Source: JADKAV01 sp963732355
Lineage (GTDB): Bacteria > Actinomycetota > Actinomycetes > S36-B12 > UBA10799
Direction: 5' to 3'
Length of the DNA stretch: 64,000 bases
NCBI GenBank assembly: GCA_963732355.1
Contig: CAVSZD010000003.1
Span: 288,510 to 352,509, forward strand
This document shows, in pieces, positions 1 to 6,962 of the stretch. How positions within the stretch are numbered: position 1 is the first letter of the stretch; the number at the start of each line of letters is the position of its first letter. Under the pieces are notes generated by a model. That model did not search any database. It saw only the letters and a program-made list of their open reading frames with translations, and was not told where the DNA came from. Made by a program: the position numbers and the translations under genes.

Positions 1-315
1 CGATTGGGTCGTCTGTCGGTGGCCTCCGGCTTCTTGTTCCCCGATGGCCCCATCTGCGTACAGGTCCCCCGGCGCACGAATCGGGTCCCGATCGTCACTT
101 CACGACTTCTGAAGCAAGCCCACGACCGCGGCTGGCCCGTTCACGTATGGACTGTCGACGATCCCGCCGAGATGCACAGCCTGCTCGATATCGGCGTCGA
201 CGGCATCATCACCGACCGCCCTTCGGTTCTGCGTCAGGTGATCGGCGATCGCAAGCGACGCTATGTAAGGGATCTGTCAAGCACGGACGCTGGGCGCGCC
301 GAGGACCCTGTCTAA
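1..315 (+). CDS. Glycerophosphodiester phosphodiesterase, C-terminal part
   Basis: This gene enters from the left edge and only about its last 104 codons are visible. The remaining protein ends with a strand pattern typical of the GDPD TIM barrel: a Pro-Val-His-Val-Trp-Thr-Val-Asp segment, then Gly-Val-Asp-Gly-Ile-Ile-Thr-Asp-Arg-Pro near the C terminus. In the family this end follows the 'WTVN/D...G(V)DGI(I/F)TD.P' pattern. The enzyme hydrolyses glycerophosphodiesters to sn-glycerol 3-phosphate and an alcohol. Catalytic residues lie in the missing N-terminal part and cannot be checked. A GDPD gene just before rbpA is a familiar actinobacterial arrangement. Confidence 0.8.
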   Translation, partial: RLGRLSVASGFLFPDGPICVQVPRRTNRVPIVTSRLLKQAHDRGWPVHVWTVDDPAEMHSLLDIGVDGIITDRPSVLRQVIGDRKRRYVRDLSSTDAGRAEDPV

Positions 316-392
316 CCGCCATGGTGGACAGGTAGGCCCGCGGAGCAGCACGTGATCAGCATCACAAAATGGTCTGATCCCCGGTTCCGTGG

Positions 393-418
393 GGAATGAA
401 AAGGGAAGACATGTCGTT
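393..418 (+). promoter_or_regulatory. SigR/SigH-type promoter of rbpA
   Basis: GGAAT (393-397) is followed by exactly 18 bases and then GTT (416-418). This matches the consensus GGAAT-N18/19-GTT recognised by the disulfide-stress sigma factors SigR (Streptomyces) and SigH (Mycobacterium). It lies about 50 bases upstream of the rbpA start. In Streptomyces coelicolor rbpA is a known SigR target, so position and gene identity support the call. Confidence 0.75.
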
Positions 419-466
419 GAGACATGTGACACCGGAAGGTGTCTGGCGACTTGAAGGAAGGCACCA

Positions 467-814
467 ATGAGTGAGGCACTGCGTGGTACACGACTCGGAG
501 CGACGAGTCTGGAGAACGACCGCGACGTCGAATTCGCTCCTCGGATGACGGTGACCTACAACTGCCCGGCCGGCCACGTCATCAATATGCCGTTCGCAAT
601 GGAGGCTGAGGTTCCTGTCGAGTGGGAGTGCGCCTGTGGCGAGGCTGCCCTTCTCGTGGACGCCGTGAAGCCCGAACCGAAGCCTGTCAAGCACGTTCGT
701 ACCCACTGGGACATGCTCCTGGAGCGGCGTACGATCGCCGAACTCGAGGAACTGCTCGAGGAGCGTCTGGCACTGCTTGAGTCCGACGAGGACTCCAAAC
801 TTCGTAGCGCCTGA
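467..814 (+). CDS. rbpA: RNA polymerase-binding protein RbpA
   Basis: This 115-residue protein has the RbpA layout: a short N-terminal tail with an Arg-Gly-Thr-Arg-Leu-Gly-Ala core region, a small beta-barrel with two CxxxH/CxC-like metal-ligand groups (Cys-Pro-Ala-Gly-His near residue 34; Cys-Ala-Cys-Gly near residue 58), a basic linker (KPEPKPVKHVRTHWDML), and a C-terminal acidic helix ELEELLEERLALL that contacts sigma. RbpA stabilises RNA polymerase holoenzyme with the principal sigma factor and favours open-complex formation. The start is supported by a GAAGGAAGG ribosome-binding site 5-6 bases upstream. Transcription probably uses the SigR-type promoter at 393-418. Confidence 0.95.
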   Translation: MSEALRGTRLGATSLENDRDVEFAPRMTVTYNCPAGHVINMPFAMEAEVPVEWECACGEAALLVDAVKPEPKPVKHVRTHWDMLLERRTIAELEELLEERLALLESDEDSKLRSA

Positions 815-825
815 GGACCGGGGGC

Positions 826-1596
826 CTACTCCCCCGCCCTACGCTTCTTTGCTGATGATCGGACTCTGTTTGTGCGCTCGCGGGCTCCCCACACGGTAAC
901 CCGCCAGAGCGCCTCGGAAACGATCTTGCGGTTCATCTTGCTGTCACCGATTTCGCGTTCGACGAATTCGATGGGCACTTCCTTGACCCGCAGTCCCTTG
1001 CTCAGTGTCCGGTAGGCCAAGTCGACCTGGAAGATGTAGCCCGCGCTCCCGACCCCGTCGAGATCCAGGGACCTGAGCGTGTCTGCCCGAAATGCCCGAT
1101 ATCCGCCGGTTGCGTCCTGCAACGGAATCCGAAGGGCCCTGCGGGTGTACCAGTTGCCCCCTTTGGACAGGATCTCGCGCGACTTGGGCCAGTTGACCAC
1201 CGTGCCCCCGGGAACCCAACGCGAACCCAGCACCAGATCCGCCGAACGCAAGGCATCGAGAAGCAGGGGAAGTTGTTCGGGCTGGTGGCTGCCGTCGGCA
1301 TCCATTTCGACCACTACGTCGAAGCCGTTGTCCAGCGCCCAGGAGAAGCCGGCCAGGTAGGCCGCCCCGAGGCCCTCCTTGCCCAGCCGATGCATGACGT
1401 GTACGTGGTCGTCTTCGGCCGCCAAGGCGTCGGCGACCTTGGCAGTCCCATCAGGGCTGTTGTCGTCGGCAACGAGGATGTGCGCCTCTGGGACGCTCGT
1501 ACGCACCCGCCGGGTGATCAGGGGCAGGTTCTCGACCTCGTTGTAAGTCGGAATCACCACCACTATCCGGCCGAGATCCTCGAAAGTCGCAGGCAC
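826..1596 (-). CDS. ppm1: Polyprenol monophosphomannose synthase
   Basis: This 256-residue family 2 glycosyltransferase transfers mannose from GDP-mannose to polyprenyl phosphate, giving the lipid-linked donor for lipoglycans and protein O-mannosylation. It shows the N-terminal VVIPTYNE motif, the VADDNSPDGT nucleotide-binding segment and the metal-binding DAD at residues 99-101 in EMDADGSH. It ends without the C-terminal membrane domain of some DPM1 enzymes. It lies 9 bases downstream of lnt. In mycobacteria the same two activities are fused in one Ppm1 protein; here they are separate neighbours, as in Streptomyces and Corynebacterium. It converges on rbpA with an 11-base gap containing G5/C5 tracts that could form a weak hairpin. 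Confidence 0.9.
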   Translation of the reverse strand: MPATFEDLGRIVVVIPTYNEVENLPLITRRVRTSVPEAHILVADDNSPDGTAKVADALAAEDDHVHVMHRLGKEGLGAAYLAGFSWALDNGFDVVVEMDADGSHQPEQLPLLLDALRSADLVLGSRWVPGGTVVNWPKSREILSKGGNWYTRRALRIPLQDATGGYRAFRADTLRSLDLDGVGSAGYIFQVDLAYRTLSKGLRVKEVPIEFVEREIGDSKMNRKIVSEALWRVTVWGARERTNRVRSSAKKRRAGE

Positions 1597-1605
1597 TGTT
1601 CGAGC

Positions 1606-3108
1606 CTAACTGGCCCGGAGGCGGCGACTACGACGCACCCACAGGCCGGCAGCGACAGCCACGAGGCCCATAATGCTCAGTCCCCCATCCACAAGCCCGC
1701 CGAACCGGATGGCTGGTGTCCAGGAGTCGCGCAGTTCGACCGGCGAGTTGATCCATCCTGCCTCCAATTGCGGCAAGGTCTGGAACTGCCCATCGGGCGT
1801 GACGATCGCGGTGACCCCCGTCGTGGCGGCGACAAGAACAGTTCGGCCGGTCTCGCGCGCGCGCAGACGGCTGATGTCGAACTGCTGCTCAGGTTGGGCC
1901 GTGTTCGCGTAGGTGGCGTTGTTCGTTTGCACGACCAGAGCCCGACCACCTTCCCGGATGCCGGTCCGCACGATCTCATCGTTGGAAACCTCAAAACAGA
2001 TCACGTCGGCTATCCGAGCAGGGCCCAGTTGCAGCACGCCGGGCGATGTACCGGCGATGAAATCTCTCGGTACCCGGTCGAACCTGGTGATGAGTCGTGA
2101 CAGTAGTGGCCGCATGGGCAGGAACTCGCCGAAAGGCACCGGATGTTGTTTGACGTAGGCATCGGTGGGCCCGTCGACTGGATCCCAGACCAGGCCCACG
2201 TTGGCGATCCGGTCCGGCTGACCGGGGACCTCCTGGACCGTCCCCACCAGAATCGGGACACCGATCGCCTGGGCCGCCGAGTCCACCAGCGCCCCAGCCT
2301 CCGGCCGGGTCACAGGGTCGATGTCCGCGGAGTTCTCCGGCCAGACCACCGCATCCGGAGCTGGCTCGTCGCCCAGCTGGACCGAGGCGGCCAGTTCCAG
2401 GGTCGTCTGCTGATGATTGGTCAACACTGCCAATGGGCGCCCGAGGAAGTCGATCCCAGGCTGGGCTACGTCGCCCTGGATCACGGCGAGTTGGCTTGTC
2501 GCAGGCTGCTCGTCCGTGCCTGCCTGTGGTCGCACGAGCAGCCCGACTGCGACAATCGCGCAGATCCCGCCGATGGCCACGAATGCTCCGCGACGACTCG
2601 CGACCAGTACGAGCAGCAGACAGCCTGCCAGCGCCACGACAAAACTGAGCAGCGTGGCCCCACCCAGGCTCACCCAGCCGGTCAGAGGCGAGTCCGGTTG
2701 GGCGAATGCCAGGCGACCCCAACCCAAACCACCCCACGGGAAGCGGGATCGTGCCCACTCCTGCAAGACCCACACGGCCGGGACCGCAAGGACCCACCAG
2801 CGAGGTTCCAGCGCGGCGTTCAGCCCGACCCCGAGCAGAGCGAACCACAGACCCATAGCCAAAGAAAGCGCCAACCACGCATCCCAGCCGAGGACCGTGA
2901 GCCAATGCAGCAAGGGCAGGAAGAAGGCCCAACCACAGACGAGCCCCAGCAATGCGGACTGTTTGTACGTCGTGTCCTTCACCGCCCAGACCAGCAGGGC
3001 CACGCTCACCAGCGAGGTCCACCACCAGCTCACCGGGGGGAACGCGGTGAACTGGAGAAGCCCGGCGGCTATTGCCAGCAGGTACCGTCTCACTGGCCGG
3101 ACCGCCAC
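1606..3108 (-). CDS. lnt: Apolipoprotein N-acyltransferase
   Basis: This 500-residue protein has about six to seven N-terminal membrane segments (to about residue 195), then a nitrilase-fold domain and a final membrane segment. The Lnt catalytic triad is visible: Glu258 in WPENS, Lys320 in YVKQHPVPFGEF and Cys371 in ICFEVSND. The enzyme N-acylates the lipid-modified cysteine of lipoproteins at the outer face of the membrane. Its start overlaps the end of the upstream amidohydrolase-like gene by 19 bases, and ppm1 follows 9 bases later, so the three look co-transcribed. Confidence 0.93.
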   Translation of the reverse strand: MAVRPVRRYLLAIAAGLLQFTAFPPVSWWWTSLVSVALLVWAVKDTTYKQSALLGLVCGWAFFLPLLHWLTVLGWDAWLALSLAMGLWFALLGVGLNAALEPRWWVLAVPAVWVLQEWARSRFPWGGLGWGRLAFAQPDSPLTGWVSLGGATLLSFVVALAGCLLLVLVASRRGAFVAIGGICAIVAVGLLVRPQAGTDEQPATSQLAVIQGDVAQPGIDFLGRPLAVLTNHQQTTLELAASVQLGDEPAPDAVVWPENSADIDPVTRPEAGALVDSAAQAIGVPILVGTVQEVPGQPDRIANVGLVWDPVDGPTDAYVKQHPVPFGEFLPMRPLLSRLITRFDRVPRDFIAGTSPGVLQLGPARIADVICFEVSNDEIVRTGIREGGRALVVQTNNATYANTAQPEQQFDISRLRARETGRTVLVAATTGVTAIVTPDGQFQTLPQLEAGWINSPVELRDSWTPAIRFGGLVDGGLSIMGLVAVAAGLWVRRSRRLRAS

Positions 3109-3785
3109 ACCCGTCGTGCGGTGGGTAGGTGTTGTGCGTCAAGGGGTGGCAGGCCGGGTGTTGCCGCACGCGGGTCCGTGGACCAGTTGCTGATGCGTTC
3201 GTCCGGGGTCTCGACCACCAAGTCATCGACCACCCACTGCACGAAGGTGGCCTCGGCTCCCACGACCAGCACGCCCTGGTCGGGGCGTCCCAGCAGTCTC
3301 CAGGCTCCGCGGGTGAGTGCGGAGAACGCGGCCCTTGCACTGATCCGTTCGGCTGGCTCGACCTCGTAGACCGCAGCCCGCACTGTCGACCACCCGCCCT
3401 GTTGCCCAGGTGCTGGCACGAGGGCGGTGGCCACACCGCTGGAGATCCGCGAGCGCAGTCGGCAGGGGTCCCGCGGCACAACCGCCAGAGGGCTGGTACC
3501 CGCCTCATCCCAGGCCGATGACTCCCAGCTGTCGGCGACGGTGACTGTGCCCTTGTCGCCGTGCACGAAACCAGCGGCCGGGTCCGGTTGAGCCTCGTCG
3601 AGATGCACGAAACCGGGTGCCAGAAGATCACCGTTGAGATCAACGACATTGTCGACGTCGTCGACGTGGACCCGGGCCCCGGCATCGGTCCCGATCCAGG
3701 CGACGGTGTCATCGGAGATCAGAAGTGCTGTGGCGAAACGCTCCGACGCCGAGTACACCTGCCCGGACACCAGAAGTGTTCTCAC
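3090..3785 (-). CDS. Amidohydrolase-like protein lacking the catalytic barrel
   Basis: This 231-residue protein starts like an amidohydrolase (MRTLLVSGQVYSASERFA, then VVDLNGDLLAPGFVH) and ends like the C-terminal part of the same family (ISARAAFSALTRGAWRLLG, then LVVETPDERISNWSTDPR and a PGLPPL tail). Family members are usually about 450-550 residues, and the metal-binding HxH should directly follow the PGFV segment. Here that site reads PGFVHLDEAQ, and the barrel with its His, Lys and Asp ligands is missing. The reading frame is intact and the ends join by a short linker, so a clean internal deletion, rather than decay, is likely. Loss of hydrolase activity is inferred; a structural role or non-function are both possible. 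It overlaps lnt by 19 bases. Confidence 0.6.
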   Translation of the reverse strand: MRTLLVSGQVYSASERFATALLISDDTVAWIGTDAGARVHVDDVDNVVDLNGDLLAPGFVHLDEAQPDPAAGFVHGDKGTVTVADSWESSAWDEAGTSPLAVVPRDPCRLRSRISSGVATALVPAPGQQGGWSTVRAAVYEVEPAERISARAAFSALTRGAWRLLGRPDQGVLVVGAEATFVQWVVDDLVVETPDERISNWSTDPRAATPGLPPLDAQHLPTARRVWRSGQ

Positions 3786-3808
3786 CGGCGCAAGTCTACG
3801 GACTTGGT

Positions 3809-4918
3809 TCAGCCGGTCAGTGCGCGCCCGATCACGAGCCTTTGGATCTCGTTGGTTCCTTCAACGATCTGCAGGACCTTGGCTTCGCGCATGTAACGCT
3901 CGACCGGGTAGTCCTCGACGTAGCCCGCACCTCCCAGCACCTGCACCGCGCTGGTGGTGACGGCCATGGCCATGTCCGTGCAGAACAGTTTGGCCATGGC
4001 GGCCTGTGTGGAGAAGGGTTCTGCCGCATCGCGTCGTCTGGCGGCTTCCAGATACAGCGCACGACCTGCTGCGATCCCGGTGGCCATGTCGGCCAAGGTG
4101 AACGAGACACCTTGGAACGTTGCGATCGGCTTGTCGAACTGTCGGCGCTCGCCGGCGTAGGCCACGGCCACATCGAGTGCCGATTGGGCAAGGCCCACAG
4201 CGCATGCGGCGATCCCCAGGCGTCCGGAGTCCAGTGCATCCAGGGCTATCCGGAAGCCAGCACCCTCGGATCCGAGCAGGCGGTCGGGATCGACCAGGAC
4301 GTCGTCGAGGATCACCTGTGCGGTCACCGAGCCCCGCATCCCCATTTTGCGTTCAGGGGTGGCCGCGCTCAGCCCACCGGAATCGGCGGGAACGAGGAAG
4401 GCGCTGATCCCGTCTGTGCGCCCGGGTGCGGTTCTGGCCATGACGGTGTAAAAGTCCGCCACTCCCCCATGGGTGATCCACGCTTTCGTCCCGTTGATCC
4501 GGAAGCCCTCGCCCTCGCGCACGGCTGAGGTCGTCAGCCCGGCTGCATCCGACCCGGACTGCGGTTCACTGAGGCAGTAGGCACCCAGCAGGTCTCCGCC
4601 GAGCATGTCCGGCAGCCAACGGTCACGTTGATCATCGGTTCCGGCTGTTGCCAGGGCATGGCAGGAAAGGGTGTGAACGCTGACGCCCAGGGCCACGGTC
4701 AGCCAGCGGCTGGCAAGCGCCTCCAGTACCTGCAAGTAGTCGACGTACCCGACCTCGCTCCCGCCCCATCGCGTCGGGTACACCAGCCCCAGCAGACCTG
4801 CATTTCCGAGAGTCCTGAAAGCCTCGCGCGGGAAGCGTTCTTCACGTTCGTACTCAGCGGCGACCGGAGCCAGTTCCTTGTCTGCGATCTGACCGGTCAG
4901 CTCCAGCAACTCGTTCAT
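3809..4918 (-). CDS. Acyl-CoA dehydrogenase
   Basis: This 369-residue flavoprotein matches the usual length of the acyl-CoA dehydrogenase family. It shows the FAD/substrate signature AYCLSEPQSGSDA, the middle beta-domain segment TKAWITHGG, and the C-terminal QVLGGAGYVEDYPVERYMREAKVLQIVEGTNEIQ with the Glu of EGTNEIQ at the position used as catalytic base in many members. It dehydrogenates acyl-CoA at the alpha-beta position and passes electrons to ETF; substrate length cannot be told. Its start overlaps the end of the M24 peptidase gene by four bases. Confidence 0.9.
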   Translation of the reverse strand: MNELLELTGQIADKELAPVAAEYEREERFPREAFRTLGNAGLLGLVYPTRWGGSEVGYVDYLQVLEALASRWLTVALGVSVHTLSCHALATAGTDDQRDRWLPDMLGGDLLGAYCLSEPQSGSDAAGLTTSAVREGEGFRINGTKAWITHGGVADFYTVMARTAPGRTDGISAFLVPADSGGLSAATPERKMGMRGSVTAQVILDDVLVDPDRLLGSEGAGFRIALDALDSGRLGIAACAVGLAQSALDVAVAYAGERRQFDKPIATFQGVSFTLADMATGIAAGRALYLEAARRRDAAEPFSTQAAMAKLFCTDMAMAVTTSAVQVLGGAGYVEDYPVERYMREAKVLQIVEGTNEIQRLVIGRALTG

Positions 4919-6028
4919 ACGACGATCAGATCATGGGGCCTTCGGTTGCAGTTGAGGTGGCCGTCCGGGGTGCAGATCACGATGTCCTCGATCCGAGCAC
5001 CGTGCGAACCCGGCCGGTAGACCCCCGGCTCGATGCTGAACGCCATGCCGGCTTCCAGGATCCGGTGATTGCCCGAGACGATGTACGGCTCCTCATGGGT
5101 CTCCAGGCCGATTCCGTGTCCTGTGCGGTGGATGAAGTGCTCACCCAGCCCGGCCTCGGTGAGGTAGTCCCGGGCCACTGCATCGAGCGCCTCGCACGAC
5201 ATTCCCGGCTTGACGCTTGCCACTGCCTCGGCCTGCGCCAGGCGCAAGAGCGCTGAACTCCCGATAGGCCACCTCGTCGGGTTCGCCCACGCAATACATC
5301 CGCGTGGAGTCGCTGCAGTAACCGTCTGGCATGGTCCCGCCGATGTCGACGACCACCGTGTCACCGCGTTCGATCACCCGATCGGACAGTTCGTGGTGCG
5401 GGCTGGCGCCGTTCGGCCCCGACGCCACGATGACAAAGTCGACGGTGGCGTGCCCGGCAGCCAGAATCGCGTCCGAGATGTCAGCACCCACCTGGCGTTC
5501 CGTGCGACCCGTCTCCAAGAAACCGCCGACCTGCGCGTGGACGGCATCGATCGCGGCGCCGGCACGCACCAGTGAAGCGATCTCGGCGGCCGACTTGCGC
5601 ATCCGAAGTTCCTGGATGACGGGCCCGGCCGCCACTTGGTGTGCATCGGGCATCGCGTCGCGAAGAGCCAGCACCTTGGATGCCCACATGTGGTCATCCA
5701 CCGCCACCCGCGCCGCCTTGCCCACCAGGGAGGCTGTGAGTGCGAAGGGGTCATCGGTCTCTTGCCACGCGACGATCTCGAGGTCGAGTTCGGCGATCGG
5801 ACTGGCCATGGCGGCAGGCACTTCCAGCGCCGGCACCACCATGCGGATGTCCCCATCGAGGGGGACCACCAAGCAGGTGAGACGTTCTAGAGCGATCGCG
5901 TCGTACCCGGTGAGGTAGCGCAGGTCGGGCCCCGGCGAGACAAGAAGGGCATCGACGCCTGCGATCTGGGCAGTCTCGCGCACCTTGTGAAGGCGGTCTT
6001 CGAGGTCCGGGATGTCGATGTTCGTCAC
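4915..6028 (-). pseudogene. M24 (Xaa-Pro aminopeptidase-like) peptidase, frameshifted
   Basis: Two frames together make one creatinase/prolidase-type M24 metallopeptidase. The first frame (6028 down to about 5250) holds the N-terminal domain and VVVDIGGTMPDGYCSDSTR, with the first metal-binding Asp residues. The second (about 5250 to 4915) holds RTGHGIGLETHEEPY and FSIEPGVY, with the His and Glu ligands. The join lies near 5245-5255, where YREFSAL in one frame meets LRLAQAEAVASV in the next; removing one base there restores a family-like FSALRLAQ sequence. The chosen GTG start (6028) has a TAGTGT -10 box seven bases upstream, suggesting a leaderless mRNA. Either a real broken gene or a one-base sequence error; otherwise nothing looks decayed. 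Confidence 0.8.
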
Positions 6029-6047
6029 GCCTGCGACACTACTGCCT

Positions 6048-6962
6048 GTGCCAGGACCTCTCATGCTGTTGGACACCGCCTCCTTGTACTTCCGCGCGTT
6101 CTTCGGCGTGCCTGATCGGCGCAAGAGCCCCTCAGCGCCACCTACCAATGCTGCCAGCGGACTGCTGGACATGATCGCCAGACTCGTCCGCGAGTACGAA
6201 CCGAGTCGGGTCATCGCCTGTTGGGACGATGACTGGCGTCCGGTTTTCCGAGTCGACCTCATCCCCAGCTACAAGGAGCACCGAGTCGCGACCGGAGACA
6301 CAGAGCAGGTGCCAGATGCGCTGTCCGAGCAGATCCCACTGATCGAGGCGCTGCTGATCGCGGCCGGTATCCCGCGGGTGGGTGTCCCCGGGTACGAGGC
6401 CGACGACGTGATCGGCACCTATGCGAGCGTGGCCACAGGACCTGTGGACGTGGTGACAGGTGACCGGGATCTGTTCCAGCTCGTCGATGACGATCGTGAA
6501 GTGCGAGTGCTGTACACGGCCCGTGGCATCGCCAAGTTGCAGGTCGTCGACAACGGATTCGTACTGGACAAATACGGCGTCCACGCGGCCCAGTACGCGG
6601 ATATGGCGGCACTTCGCGGTGATGCCAGTGACGGACTACCCGGGGTTCGAGGTGTTGGGGAGAAGACGGCGGCCTCGTTGTTACGAACCTTCGGGTCGTT
6701 GCAGGGGGTGCGGGCTGCGGCTGCCGATCCTTCCAGCGCCATGGCGCCACGCCTGCGTGGGGCACTGACGGAAGCGGCAGACTACTTGGACGTGGCCCCA
6801 CAGGTCGTGGCGGTGGTGCGCGATCTGCCGGTCCCGGCGATCCCTGCAACGCAGCCGGACCCTGATCAGGCGTTCCTGCAAGCCATCGGCGAAGAGTTCG
6901 CGATCACTTCGTCCATCGACCGCGTCGTCGCAGCACTGGCAGCTCAGACCTCCGAGGAGTAA
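6048..6962 (+). CDS. 5'-3' exonuclease (DNA polymerase I N-terminal-domain family)
   Basis: This stand-alone 5' nuclease has about 304 residues from the GTG at 6048. The start region reads LMLLDTASLYFRAFFGVP, which contains the first metal-binding Asp of the FEN/PIN-like family. It is followed by ACWDDDWRP, GYEADDVIGTYA, VVTGDRDLFQLVDD and a helix-hairpin-helix segment GLPGVRGVGEKTAASLL. Such proteins remove 5' flaps or RNA primers. Actinobacteria often carry this short paralogue beside polA. It diverges from the M24 gene with a 19-base gap and overlaps the end of helY by 19 bases. An ATG at 6063 is a weaker alternative start. Confidence 0.9.
   Translation: MPGPLMLLDTASLYFRAFFGVPDRRKSPSAPPTNAASGLLDMIARLVREYEPSRVIACWDDDWRPVFRVDLIPSYKEHRVATGDTEQVPDALSEQIPLIEALLIAAGIPRVGVPGYEADDVIGTYASVATGPVDVVTGDRDLFQLVDDDREVRVLYTARGIAKLQVVDNGFVLDKYGVHAAQYADMAALRGDASDGLPGVRGVGEKTAASLLRTFGSLQGVRAAAADPSSAMAPRLRGALTEAADYLDVAPQVVAVVRDLPVPAIPATQPDPDQAFLQAIGEEFAITSSIDRVVAALAAQTSEE

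Noticed and set aside
1991..3712. A 573-codon open frame antisense to lnt and the amidohydrolase-like gene
   Set aside because: Its product is Arg/Pro/Ser-rich low-complexity sequence with no family features, and the opposite strand encodes Lnt with its catalytic triad. It is a by-product of high GC.
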